Assembly (NCBI RefSeq): GCF_014297335.1
Contig: NZ_JACOQH010000001.1
Location: forward strand, 248,001 to 312,000
Reading direction: 5' to 3'
Origin: Roseburia_D yibonii
GTDB taxonomy: Bacteria; Bacillota; Clostridia; Lachnospirales; Lachnospiraceae
DNA: 64,000 bases
Numbering within the stretch: the stretch's first letter is position 1; each line of letters begins with the position of its first letter. The notes beneath the pieces are model-generated. The model saw nothing but the letters and a program-made list of their open reading frames with translations. It was not told the DNA's origin and ran no database searches. The translations under genes and the position numbers were made by a program. Shown one piece after another: positions 1-7,734 of this stretch.

Positions 1-492
1 CTCCTGATGGAAGGATGCGTAAGCATATGCCGTACAGTCCGCGGCGACAAGCAGATCCGCCCCCTCAAAATACGGTGCGCGTGTCGGAACCAGTTTGATC
101 TGTACCGGCCACTGACGCAGTTCTGACTGCTGTTTTCCTGCCGGTGCCGCCGTATCCGTCTTTTCTGCCGCGTGCCGGTTCATCTGGCGCATTCTGGTAC
201 CCGGGCATCCGCCCTGCGGCATCATGCCATGCGCTCCCTGGGCTTCTTTTTTCTTTGCTTCCATACGCTCTTTGACCGCCGCCTCATCATAATCTGCCGC
301 CTCGCGCTCAATGATATGGATCGCGTTGGTCGGACAGGCCGGCAGACAGTCTCCGAGTCCGTCGCAGTAATCATCCTTGATCAGTTTCGCCTTGCCGTCT
401 ACCATGGCGATCGCACCCTCGTGACAGGCATTTGCGCAGGCTCCACATCCGTTGCATAAGTTTTCATCAATATTTACGATTTTTCTGACCAT
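1..492 (-). CDS. 4Fe-4S dicluster ferredoxin-type protein (3' end cut by window edge)
   Basis: Probable electron-transfer protein with two iron-sulfur clusters in its first 60 residues. The minus strand reads open from an ATG at 492 to the window edge, 164 codons. Cysteines 13, 16, 19 and 23 form a CxxCxxCxxxC cluster motif, and C43-x5-C49-x3-C53-P forms a second one. After residue 60 comes a charged linker and then an uncharacterised region; the remainder is outside the window. It lies downstream of a Crp/Fnr-type regulator on the same strand, with a perfect inverted repeat 70 bases upstream of the start. In anaerobes such proteins are often neighbours of hybrid-cluster protein genes, but none is visible here. 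The exact partner and reaction are unknown. Confidence 0.85.
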   Translation of the reverse strand, partial: MVRKIVNIDENLCNGCGACANACHEGAIAMVDGKAKLIKDDYCDGLGDCLPACPTNAIHIIEREAADYDEAAVKERMEAKKKEAQGAHGMMPQGGCPGTRMRQMNRHAAEKTDTAAPAGKQQSELRQWPVQIKLVPTRAPYFEGADLLVAADCTAYAYASFHQE

Positions 493-561
493 TCTATATT
501 CTCCTTTGCTTTTTGCTCATTTCCTGTAATTGTACTTTATCGGAAATCACCGCAAAAGTCC

Positions 562-575
562 GTAACATTTGTTAC
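562..575. promoter_or_regulatory. GTAACA-TT-TGTTAC inverted repeat, candidate Crp/Fnr operator
   Basis: The two six-base arms GTAACA and TGTTAC are perfectly complementary with two bases between them. The site lies in the 87-base gap between the Crp/Fnr gene stop and the ferredoxin start, where a binding site for that regulator would be expected. Symmetric GTAAC-type sites have been proposed for Crp/Fnr-family nitrosative-stress regulators of clostridia; the assignment here is inference. Confidence 0.5.
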
Positions 576-579
576 AAAA

Positions 580-1266
580 TCACAAATATTCTTCCAACCT
601 TTTCTGATCTTTGATCTGTATCTGTCTTCGTTTCAGCGAAATGATCCCCTCTTTTTGCATTTTTCCAAGCTCCCTTGACAGTGACGGACGTGCCACGTTC
701 AGATAATCCGCCATCTCCTCTCTGGAAAAACTGCTGTTTATCCTGCCTTCCTTATCCTGCTGTTCGACCAGAAAACAGGCGATCTTTTCCCGGATAACGC
801 CGCCGCCAAGCACACGAAGCTTCTGGTTCATCCGGTACGCCTTGTTCGCAAAAACCGTAAGCAGGTTATTGCGCATCTTCTGCACCGCGCGTGGCTGGCA
901 GACGTCTTCTCCGAAAAAGATATCATTATCCACGATGAGTACCGAGGTATCCTCCGCAGCCTCAGCATACATCGGATAACACGCTTTTCCCAAAAACGCG
1001 TATACCTCCCCGAACATCTCCCCGCTCTGTTCGATCCTGGTGATCAGGATACGCTTTCCGGAAAGTGTGCCCTTCGCGATCACAACCTTCCCGTCAAGCA
1101 GCACATACACCTGTCCCGGCCGGTCAAGCTCTTTAAATATAAAAGCTCCCTTGGGAAAGTGACGGATCACGCTCCGCTCATCCGAGAGCAGCCAGTTTAT
1201 GTCCGCATCCGACATTCCACGAAAGAGACTGCTCGTTTTTAAGATCTCAAGCTCGCTTTTTTGCAT
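580..1266 (-). CDS. Crp/Fnr family transcriptional regulator
   Basis: A 228-residue DNA-binding regulator. Residues about 15-130 form the cyclic-nucleotide-binding-type beta barrel (VYVLLDGKVVIAKG, SGEMFGEV), followed by a long dimer helix and a winged helix-turn-helix near residues 170-215 (REEMADYLNVARPSLSREL). There is no N-terminal four-cysteine set of the kind that holds the oxygen-sensing cluster in Fnr, so the effector is unknown. I chose the ATG at 1266 because a GGGAGG ribosome site precedes it at good spacing; an ATG five codons upstream has none. It overlaps the end of the upstream MFS gene by 20 bases, so the two are probably co-translated. It may act on the palindrome just upstream of the ferredoxin gene. 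Confidence 0.88.
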   Translation of the reverse strand: MQKSELEILKTSSLFRGMSDADINWLLSDERSVIRHFPKGAFIFKELDRPGQVYVLLDGKVVIAKGTLSGKRILITRIEQSGEMFGEVYAFLGKACYPMYAEAAEDTSVLIVDNDIFFGEDVCQPRAVQKMRNNLLTVFANKAYRMNQKLRVLGGGVIREKIACFLVEQQDKEGRINSSFSREEMADYLNVARPSLSRELGKMQKEGIISLKRRQIQIKDQKRLEEYL

Positions 1267-2440
1267 CTTTTTCCCTCCCAAGCACCTTTACCGCGGCAAG
1301 AAGCAGCAACGGAAATATGATCACCGCCAGGATACCGGCTTTTAAATTATCGGATGCCGCACTCGAAACACCGCCGACCAGTGTCGGGCCGCCCGAGCAT
1401 CCCAGATCTCCCGCCAGTGCCAGCATTGCAAACATCACTGTGCCTCCGTTCTTTAAGGCGGCAGACGCCTTGCTGAATGTGCCAGGCCACATGATGCCAA
1501 CCGACAGCCCGCATAACGCACATCCAAACAGTGACACAGCTGTGCCAGGTGCCAGTGAGATACAAAGATAAGCGATCACACAGAGGATACTGCTGCCGGT
1601 CATGAAACGATCCAGATCCATTTTATCTCCGAATTTTCCATAAAACGCCCTGGCACTTCCCATCAGCACCGCAAACGCCATCGGGCCCGCAAGGTCACCG
1701 ACCATTTTACTCACGCCAAGCCCCTGTTCCGCGAAGGTCGATGCCCACTGGCTGACCGACTGTTCGCTTGCTCCCGCGCAGAGCATCATGAGCATCAGAA
1801 GCCAGAAAACCTTCTGTCTGCACAGATCACGCAAAGACAGTCCGCTTTCTCCTTCCTCCACCAGCGGCGCCATCGGCGCTTTGAGAAACGCAAACACATT
1901 GACCACCGGAACGATCACCCAAAGGCAGGTCAGCACCTTCCAGTGTTCGATGCCAAACACCTTAAAAAACAGCGTGGAGATCAGGACAACCGCCACATGT
2001 CCCCAACAGTAAAAAGAATGTAACAGACTCATCGCCTTTTCCTTATTATCGGTCGGACAGCTTTCCATGATCGGGCTGATCAGCACCTCGATCAGTCCGC
2101 CACCGATCGCATAGATCACAACTGCGGTCAGAAGTCCGGCAAACGCGTTCGGAAACAGCTCCGGCAGAACCGCAAGCCCCAAAAGCCCGAGTGCCGCAAA
2201 CACATGCGCGATCAAAATCGATGCCCGATACCCGATCCGATCCACAAATCCCGCAGACAGCAGATCGATACAAAGCTGGATCCCGAAGTTGATCGTGATG
2301 AGCATTGTGATCTGACCAAGCGGGATCTGGTATGTCTTTTCAAACGTAAGAAAAAGTAATGGTGCGAAGTTATTTACGATCGCCTGGACAATGTAACCGG
2401 TAAAGCAGGCGTAAATGGTCGTCTGAAATTTATGCTGCAT
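1247..2440 (-). CDS. Major facilitator superfamily transporter
   Basis: A 397-residue integral membrane protein with about twelve hydrophobic segments in two halves, the usual size for the family. The loop after the second helix reads SAGFVDRIGYRASIL, matching the family's D-R-x-G-x-R type signature, and the second half has a similar KFGDKMDLDRF segment. The substrate cannot be read from sequence. It overlaps a short YczE-like gene upstream by 11 bases and the Crp/Fnr gene downstream by 20, so the three probably share a transcript. Confidence 0.85.
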   Translation of the reverse strand: MQHKFQTTIYACFTGYIVQAIVNNFAPLLFLTFEKTYQIPLGQITMLITINFGIQLCIDLLSAGFVDRIGYRASILIAHVFAALGLLGLAVLPELFPNAFAGLLTAVVIYAIGGGLIEVLISPIMESCPTDNKEKAMSLLHSFYCWGHVAVVLISTLFFKVFGIEHWKVLTCLWVIVPVVNVFAFLKAPMAPLVEEGESGLSLRDLCRQKVFWLLMLMMLCAGASEQSVSQWASTFAEQGLGVSKMVGDLAGPMAFAVLMGSARAFYGKFGDKMDLDRFMTGSSILCVIAYLCISLAPGTAVSLFGCALCGLSVGIMWPGTFSKASAALKNGGTVMFAMLALAGDLGCSGGPTLVGGVSSAASDNLKAGILAVIIFPLLLLAAVKVLGREKDAKKRA

Positions 2441-2837
2441 ATGGGAATACCTCCTGTATCTTTTTTAAAAACAGATGCTGGAACAGCGCGATCACTCTAC
2501 CGACTTCTTTCCCGCTGACATCCGAGATCGTCTGGACGATCCCGGTCAGGCATACCGCGATCAGCAAAAACAGCATTCTGCCCGCGAAGGTTCCGGGAAA
2601 AGTGCCCTTACAGTCTGTCGCGAAATTCGGGATCACAGCGACATAGAGGTTCATAAACCTTGTAAATACGATACTGAGCGGGATCTGAAGCACGGTGTTT
2701 CCGAAATCGGTACCCCAGAGCTCCGAAACCGCAATGATCGGCGATACTCCAAGTCCTGTTTTCGTATTTAATGTAATGCCAAGGGCTAAAATTGCAAGCC
2801 CCGCCAGATAAATGATCCCTCTTGTCAGCTGTTTCAT
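2430..2837 (-). pseudogene. Shortened YczE/YitT-like membrane protein, probably decayed
   Basis: The 135-residue product begins like a YczE-type membrane protein (GIIYLAGLAILALGITLNTKTGLGVSPI) and has a second recognisable block (LQIPLSIVFTRFMNL). Intact members are roughly 200-220 residues with several membrane spans. Here a piece seems to be missing after residue 45, and another between LTGI and the final GRVIALFQHLFLKK segment. The reading frame is kept, so the losses would be in-frame deletions. It could be a functional short variant, but the missing central helices make a remnant more likely. Its stop overlaps the MFS start by 11 bases. Confidence 0.55.
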
Positions 2838-2849
2838 CCTTATTCCCTT

Positions 2850-3434
2850 CTACTCTTTGTATAATCCGTTCTTAAAAAAAGCGTATGAATCCATAATACT
2901 TTTTTCATCCGCTATGTCAAGCGCAAAGAGAATTTCCCGCGCAAATTCCAGTGCCGCGGTTCCATTTGCCGTAACAATATTCTGATCCCGCACCGCCTGC
3001 TTTTTCTGATGAAGCGCACTTCCGGTGTACGCGTCCTTTGCCCATGCTTCCATATCCTTCAAATCATTACAGGTGTGCTTTACCGTATTTAAAACACCAA
3101 GCGTTCCAAGAAATGACGCCGCATCACAGATCCCGCCAAGCACCCTGCCTTTTTCCACGCACTGCAAAACGAGTGGCGCTATCTTTCCCGCATCCGGCTT
3201 TCTCCAGCCGGTTCCGCCGATCAGAATAAGCGCCTCATACGTTTCCGGCACCTCGTCCAGCCCATAATCCGGCACGACCCGAAACCCTCCGATGGAGCGC
3301 ACCGTTTCTTTGTTTAAGGAAACGGTCTCCACCACATAGTTTCCTTTTCCAAGCTCCAGGATCTGGGACGACAGATACGCCGCCTCCCAGTCCGCAAATT
3401 CTTCTTTGAGCACGAGCAGTATTCTTTTTTTCAT
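2850..3434 (-). CDS. DJ-1/PfpI family protein
   Basis: A 194-residue cytoplasmic protein of the class I glutamine-amidotransferase-like fold. The nucleophile-elbow cysteine is C103 in GGICDAASFLG, and an acidic residue near E17-A18 (EFADWEAAYL) fits the second conserved site of the family. Members act as deglycases, chaperones or peptidases, so the reaction is uncertain. Its start overlaps the stop of the WYL regulator by four bases (ATGA), a sign of translational coupling; the regulator probably controls it. Confidence 0.85.
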   Translation of the reverse strand: MKKRILLVLKEEFADWEAAYLSSQILELGKGNYVVETVSLNKETVRSIGGFRVVPDYGLDEVPETYEALILIGGTGWRKPDAGKIAPLVLQCVEKGRVLGGICDAASFLGTLGVLNTVKHTCNDLKDMEAWAKDAYTGSALHQKKQAVRDQNIVTANGTAALEFAREILFALDIADEKSIMDSYAFFKNGLYKE

Positions 3435-4348
3435 GTTTGTTCTCCTTTATAAATTTTCGTCAGATTTTCTGCTATTTCAAGGAGTTTTTTCTGGATATAT
3501 TCCGGTTCCAGCACATATGCCTGGTTCTGAAACGTGAGGATCCAGTTTATCATGCTCTCGTCATCCGCGTATTCCTTCCGGAAAAGCAGTGTCCCATCCG
3601 GTCTTACCTCATAACAGTCCGGCCCGCATTCCTCGATCAGCCGCCATTTCACCTCCGGCCGGAAGATCACGGTTATCCTTTTTTCGGGCGGAAAGATCTT
3701 TTCATTGGCAAGATCCGGCGCCGGTACCTGACGCGCCTCATAGGAAACATCCGTAATTTCCATTCGTTCCATACGGTTTAGCTTGAACATCCGAAAATCT
3801 TTTCTCAGCCGGCACCAGCCCCATACATACCAGCTTGCCCATTTAAAAATGAGAAAATACGGCTCTATCCTCCTCTCGCTCTCTCCTTTGGGCGCATAAT
3901 ACTGAAACGACACGATCCGCCTTTGTTCGATCGCCGCCTGTATGATCTCGATCTTCGGGGTCAGGGACGCTTTGTGCCAGGAAGAAAGATCGATCAGGAT
4001 CGAATCTCCTGCGCTTATCAGCTCCGATGACCCCGCCTTTAGCTTTTCCATCAGTTGTCCGTAGTAATTGCTGCCGCTTACGCTGTCCATGCTTCGGATG
4101 CCCGCCAAAATGATCTGCATGTCTTTGGACGTCAAAAGCGTCCGGTCCATCCGGTAACCCTCCATGATCCGGATACCGCCGCCGCTTCCCTGTATCGTCT
4201 GGATTGGGATTCCCGCTTTGCAGAGCGATTCGATATCACGGTTGATGGTCCTTCTGGATACCTCAAATTTTTCCGCCAGTTCAGGCGCTGTTGTATTTTC
4301 TTTCTGCAGAAGCACAGAAAGAATTCCGATCATTCTGTCCAGTTTCAT
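3431..4348 (-). CDS. HTH and WYL domain transcriptional regulator (YafY/DeoR-like)
   Basis: A 305-residue regulator. Residues 1-60 form a winged helix-turn-helix (TTAPELAEKFEVSRRTINRD). The middle to C-terminal part is a WYL ligand-binding domain (RRIVSFQYYAPKGE, RRIEPYFLIFKWASWYVWG) with a WCX-type C-terminal extension. WYL regulators usually sense a small ligand or nucleic acid and act on neighbouring genes. The four-base overlap with the DJ-1/PfpI gene marks a two-gene operon. Confidence 0.88.
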   Translation of the reverse strand: MKLDRMIGILSVLLQKENTTAPELAEKFEVSRRTINRDIESLCKAGIPIQTIQGSGGGIRIMEGYRMDRTLLTSKDMQIILAGIRSMDSVSGSNYYGQLMEKLKAGSSELISAGDSILIDLSSWHKASLTPKIEIIQAAIEQRRIVSFQYYAPKGESERRIEPYFLIFKWASWYVWGWCRLRKDFRMFKLNRMERMEITDVSYEARQVPAPDLANEKIFPPEKRITVIFRPEVKWRLIEECGPDCYEVRPDGTLLFRKEYADDESMINWILTFQNQAYVLEPEYIQKKLLEIAENLTKIYKGEQT

Positions 4349-4452
4349 ATAAACTCCTTATCCGCATCTTAGCAAAACAAACACGTCAGCTGTATGTCAT
4401 GTTTATTGTAGCACTTTATCGCCGGAATTTACATTGCCCCTCTGCCGTCTCC

Positions 4453-4998
4453 CTAGAGCAATGCCTGCAACGTCATAATGTGGTACTCCTCGTCCCGGAT
4501 GATCCTTGCAAGCACTGCGTTGACATATGGATCCCGGATCCTTCGCATATGCATCCGGTATTGATTGATGGCTGCTTTTTCCGATTCGATATCCGCCAGG
4601 ACCATGTTTCTCGCGTTCTCCGGCGTTTTTAAGTACTCCGGCGTCCACAGCTGTCTCTTTCCCCCACGTTGTCTGACCGAAAAATCAATGGTTCCTCCGA
4701 GTAAAAAGATTAACTGCCCCAGCTTCTGCATATGGATCATCTCCGCCATCGCGATCCCGAGAATCACCTTCGCGAGACTGCATTTTCCACAGGAGAGACG
4801 GTTCTCATTGTTGATATACTGGGTGATCGCCGACATTTCCGACACCGAGCCGCAATAATCAAACTTAAGCAGTTCCGCATACTCGCTGTTTTTGCCCGCA
4901 ACCTGTACCGGCGGATACGGCAGTGCCATCATAATCGGCTGTACACCCCGGAAATCACAGGTATCCAGCCGAACTGCTTTCTTTTCCTGTTCCTGCAT
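4453..4998 (-). CDS. Ferritin-like di-iron protein
   Basis: A 181-residue four-helix-bundle protein of the ferritin/rubrerythrin fold. The metal ligands are visible as E54 in the first helix, an E86-x2-H89 pair in the second, E138 or E140 in the third and an E170-x2-H173 pair in the fourth, which is the usual carboxylate-bridged di-iron set. Two cysteines (C70, C73) near GKCSLAK are an extra feature. Relatives include manganese catalase-like and spore-coat proteins, so peroxide detoxification or iron storage are both possible. It stands alone and is divergent from the patatin gene. Confidence 0.7.
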   Translation of the reverse strand: MQEQEKKAVRLDTCDFRGVQPIMMALPYPPVQVAGKNSEYAELLKFDYCGSVSEMSAITQYINNENRLSCGKCSLAKVILGIAMAEMIHMQKLGQLIFLLGGTIDFSVRQRGGKRQLWTPEYLKTPENARNMVLADIESEKAAINQYRMHMRRIRDPYVNAVLARIIRDEEYHIMTLQALL

Positions 4999-5060
4999 AA
5001 AAGTACCTCCAACCTAGATTCTGTATCATACTATATGCGCATTCTTTCTCATGTGTGAAA

Positions 5061-5088
5061 TTGACAAGGTTTTAAAAAGTGCTACAAT
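5061..5088 (+). promoter_or_regulatory. SigA-type promoter of the patatin gene
   Basis: A perfect -35 TTGACA at 5061 and a -10 TACAAT at 5083 are separated by 16 bases. The predicted start falls a few bases ahead of an AAGGAG ribosome site for the ATG at 5117. Confidence 0.75.
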
Positions 5089-5116
5089 TTATATTAAAAA
5101 AAGGAGCAAACTTCCT

Positions 5117-5968
5117 ATGAAAACAGGACTTGTAGTAGAGGGCGGCGGTATGAAATGCGCATACAGCGCAGGCATTCTCGACCGTTTTCTGGATGAACAT
5201 ATTACGTTTGACTACTGTATCGGTGTGTCCGCGGGATCTGCCAATACCGCAAGCTACCTTGCCGGTCAGCGCGGGCGTAACCGCCGTTTCTATGTAGAAC
5301 ATCTGATGGAACCGGGATACATGGGTGTGAAAAATCTTTTGCGTACCGGACAGTTTTTCGGTCTTCAGTATATCTATGCGACACTGACCAATTCCGATGG
5401 TGCGGATCCGATCGACTACCCTGCCATTGCGGCAAATTCCGCTGAATTTGAACTGGTTGCCACAGATGCCGCAACCGGAAAGGCAGCCTATTTTAACAAA
5501 GATGATATGAAACAGGATGACTACCGCGCTATCATGGCTAGCTGCGCCCTGCCTGTCATGTGCCGTCCGATTTCTTTCCACGACAAAACCTATTTTGACG
5601 GAGGCTTATCGGATTCTATTCCGGTCGAACGAGCTTTCCGCAAAGGATGTGACCGTGTGGTTGTGATCTTAAGCAAACCGCGCAGCTTTGTAAAACAGCC
5701 GGAAGACTTCCGGCATATTTACCGCCATGCCCTGCGCAAATATCCAAAGACCATTGCGGCACTCGACAACCGGCATCTTATGTACCGTCAGAATATTGCC
5801 GATGTAAAAAAACACGAAGCAGCCGGAGAAGCACTTGTCTTCGCGCCTTCGAAAGAGTTAAAAATGAGTACCTATGCCCGCAACATAAAACTGGAAGAGG
5901 AATTATATGATCTGGGCATCTCGGACTTTGACGCACGGCTTGAGGAACTGCATGCCTTCCTGTCCTGA
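5117..5968 (+). CDS. Patatin-like phospholipase
   Basis: A 283-residue lipid acyl hydrolase. Residues 9-11 form the GGG oxyanion turn (EGGGMK), S38 is the nucleophile in GVSAGS, and D161 in YFDGGLSDSIP completes the Ser-Asp dyad. The length fits the single-domain YjjU/RssA-like bacterial group, with no signal peptide, so it is probably cytoplasmic and acts on membrane lipids or lysophospholipids. The frame is open 22 codons further upstream, but the ATG at 5117 has an AAGGAG site and a promoter just ahead, and it begins with the family's usual TGLVVEGGG segment. Confidence 0.9.
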   Translation: MKTGLVVEGGGMKCAYSAGILDRFLDEHITFDYCIGVSAGSANTASYLAGQRGRNRRFYVEHLMEPGYMGVKNLLRTGQFFGLQYIYATLTNSDGADPIDYPAIAANSAEFELVATDAATGKAAYFNKDDMKQDDYRAIMASCALPVMCRPISFHDKTYFDGGLSDSIPVERAFRKGCDRVVVILSKPRSFVKQPEDFRHIYRHALRKYPKTIAALDNRHLMYRQNIADVKKHEAAGEALVFAPSKELKMSTYARNIKLEEELYDLGISDFDARLEELHAFLS

Positions 5969-5970
5969 TT

Positions 5971-6005
5971 AAGACGGGATGGATGCATTCCGCATTCCGC
6001 TTTGA
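5971..6005. repeat. Fragment of dispersed stem-loop repeat (stem I only)
   Basis: Just after the patatin stop, this stretch resembles the first stem of the dispersed repeat found whole at 9252-9350 and 20030-20125: a GACGG arm, an ATGC/GCAT core and a TCCGC return arm followed by a degenerate TTTGAG. The second stem is missing. Similarity was judged by eye. Confidence 0.4.
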
Positions 6006-6165
6006 GCTGCATGATCTTTGGATTGCTATAATCTTTCAAAGGTTTGATATCATACACCATAATATTCATGGATAGCTTTTCCTATCGTTGCAGTTACCCC
6101 AACACCATAAAGACCATCCAGAACTTGCTCTGTTTTATCATTTGCCAAATATCCCTCTGCTATTT

Positions 6166-7107
6166 TTAACAAAATATATCTTGCATTTGCAGTTCGGTAC
6201 ATCTTTTTGTATTATCTTCCAAGCGTTTTACAATTTCTAACATTTCACTGTTCTCTCCAGCAGAATCCCTGAACAAAAAATAAATATTCTTTAATTCCTC
6301 TTGCAGTTTTTCAGTAACTTCGGGATGCTGTTCACTTTCCTCTACGGCACTTAAATATTTTTCTCTACTGCCATATATCTGTAACAACTCATTACCGACT
6401 TTTCCATCAACCATGTTGCTTTTTACAAGCTCGCTTATTCCGGAAATTGCAGAATCATCGATATCTCGACCGCTCACTATTGTCTCTGTTACTTTCTCTG
6501 CATCCTCCACCTGAAATGCCTCAAAACTAAGAGGCGCATCCTCAAATTCCATACCGTCCACAACTCCAAGTAAACCTATTTCATCATAATACCTCAATGC
6601 CCGGATACGTCCAAATCCAGCATCATCTACTCCACGTTCATATATATTTTGAGACAATCGTTTTTCAGATTCTCGAAGCTTTCCTCTTGCCTCAGTTCTT
6701 TCAATATAAGAAATTCTTTCTTCTATCAATTCCTGCTTTCTGGTTTGAACTGCAAAATAGCTTTGTGCAAAAGCAATCTGTTCTTTACGAGGATCTCCGT
6801 TCTCTGCGATAAGATAACATGCATAACGAGTAAGCATATAATCTTCTACTTCACGACGTGCTCCATTTCCAACCGCAATGGTACTGTTAATTTTTGAAAA
6901 ATGGTTTTCTATTAAATTACCATTATTTTCACAAGAAAGCATTGCTTTATTTACAGCATTATCAAAATTTCTCCATTGAACATAGTCCAATAACTTCATT
7001 AATTCTCTTGCATACCAATACTCGATACCATCTGATTCATGTCGAATATCATCAAATTTTTTTCTATAGTCTTCTTTTCCATACGCTTCATCTCCTATAA
7101 TGAACAT
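6166..7107 (-). CDS. DinD-like protein with BRO-N domain
   Basis: A 313-residue protein resembling DNA-damage-inducible protein D. The first 110 residues carry the BRO-N-like part (YWYARELMKLLDYVQWRNF, DYMLTRYACYLIAENGDP), followed by a helical region with RKQELIEERI and the family's GFGRIRALRYYDEIG-type segment. E. coli DinD inhibits RecA filament activities; whether this relative does so is unknown. The gene is clearly more AT-rich than its neighbours, suggesting transfer. The only in-frame ATG that keeps the whole domain lies inside a perfect palindrome and has no good ribosome site. A strong AGGAG further down leads to an ATG in another frame. The start is therefore uncertain, and a small frameshift at the 5' end is possible. 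It follows an HTH gene by 44 bases. Confidence 0.75.
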   Translation of the reverse strand: MFIIGDEAYGKEDYRKKFDDIRHESDGIEYWYARELMKLLDYVQWRNFDNAVNKAMLSCENNGNLIENHFSKINSTIAVGNGARREVEDYMLTRYACYLIAENGDPRKEQIAFAQSYFAVQTRKQELIEERISYIERTEARGKLRESEKRLSQNIYERGVDDAGFGRIRALRYYDEIGLLGVVDGMEFEDAPLSFEAFQVEDAEKVTETIVSGRDIDDSAISGISELVKSNMVDGKVGNELLQIYGSREKYLSAVEESEQHPEVTEKLQEELKNIYFLFRDSAGENSEMLEIVKRLEDNTKRCTELQMQDIFC

Positions 7108-7128
7108 ATTGCTGACGTCAGCAATATG
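7105..7128. promoter_or_regulatory. Perfect 24-bp palindrome overlapping the dinD-like start
   Basis: The arm CATATTGCTGAC at 7105-7116 is followed directly by its exact reverse complement. Beyond one mismatched pair, two further flanking bases on each side also match. It lies between the HTH gene and the dinD-like gene and includes the latter's only usable start codon. A protein-binding operator for the adjacent HTH protein is the simplest reading. An mRNA hairpin that blocks initiation is the alternative. Confidence 0.6.
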
Positions 7129-7151
7129 CTCATTATTATTATTTTATTACT

Positions 7152-7445
7152 TCAGTTCATCATTTTCTTTTCATCTGCAATTTTCATTTTGTCATAATAT
7201 GCTTTATACCTATAAATCGTCCTCTCACTGACATTGTTCCGCTTTGCAATTTCTACCATTGTCATGCCGCTCTCATACCCAACAACAAAATCATTGTAAA
7301 TTGCCATCCACTTGGCATTATGTTTCTGCCGACCGCTTAGTTTACGGTTTCTGTAATACTCCAATTCCTTTCGAAGTTCTGCATTCTCTTTTTCCAGCTC
7401 CTCAATTCTTTTTAATGCCTCTTCAAGTGTTGCAGATTTCCCCAT
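7152..7445 (-). CDS. Small coiled-coil plus helix-turn-helix DNA-binding protein
   Basis: A 97-residue protein. Residues about 5-33 form a leucine-zipper-like coiled coil (ALKRIEELEKENAELRKEL), and residues about 60-85 a helix-turn-helix of the resolvase/transposase type (MTMVEIAKRNNVSERTIYRY). It could dimerise through the zipper and bind symmetric DNA such as the palindrome downstream. A GGAGG ribosome site sits eight bases before the ATG. It is the first gene of a two-gene AT-rich unit with the dinD-like gene. The alternative reading, an insertion-sequence OrfA, is not supported because no transposase follows. Confidence 0.65.
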   Translation of the reverse strand: MGKSATLEEALKRIEELEKENAELRKELEYYRNRKLSGRQKHNAKWMAIYNDFVVGYESGMTMVEIAKRNNVSERTIYRYKAYYDKMKIADEKKMMN

Positions 7446-7484
7446 TACCCTGTCCTCCGTTCATGTCATTCTCGTTTTGTCTAT

Positions 7485-7536
7485 ATTATAAATATCTGTG
7501 CCTTATTGTCAATCCGATTGTGTCATGTTGTGTCAT
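7485..7536 (-). promoter_or_regulatory. Promoter of the HTH/dinD-like unit with tandem decamers upstream
   Basis: On the minus strand a perfect -35 TTGACA (7507-7512) and a perfect -10 TATAAT (7485-7490) are spaced by 16 bases. Directly upstream, two adjacent copies of TTGTGTCAT, in ten-base units at 7517-7526 and 7527-7536 on the plus strand, could be a regulator site. Confidence 0.65.
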
Positions 7537-7594
7537 TTTTTACAATATCTTTCATACAGTCGAAATACCGCCGCTATTGCTTGCAGACTTCTAT

Positions 7595-7633
7595 CATGTA
7601 AGCACGGCGTCCATTTTCCTCGTCGCCATTACA
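7595..7633. repeat. Partial copy of the dispersed stem-loop repeat
   Basis: This stretch matches the last 39 or so bases of the full copy at 20030-20125, including the AAGCACGGCGTCC arm and the TTTTCnTCGTCGCCATTACA tail. The 5' half is absent or too diverged to align. It lies between the HTH gene promoter and the terminator of the rlmD-like gene. Confidence 0.6.
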
Positions 7634-7641
7634 TAAAAATA

Positions 7642-7691
7642 AGTCAGTATCCGAACTGCATCTCAATGATGATGCAGTTCAAATACTGACT
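7642..7691 (-). terminator. Intrinsic terminator after the rlmD-like gene
   Basis: Long hairpin with arms AGTCAGTAT and GAACTGCAT and their returns, with small bulges. Read on the minus strand it is followed by a T-rich TTATTTTTAT run. Confidence 0.75.
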
Positions 7692-7734
7692 GATGAAAAA
7701 TATAATCCACTTTTACTTATCTTGTGTCGGTCAT

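Noticed and set aside
5072..5581. 169-codon minus-strand frame
   Set aside because: Antisense to the patatin gene and crosses its promoter.
7152..7445. Reading the zipper-HTH gene as an insertion-sequence OrfA
   Set aside because: No transposase, terminal repeats or target duplication were seen around it.
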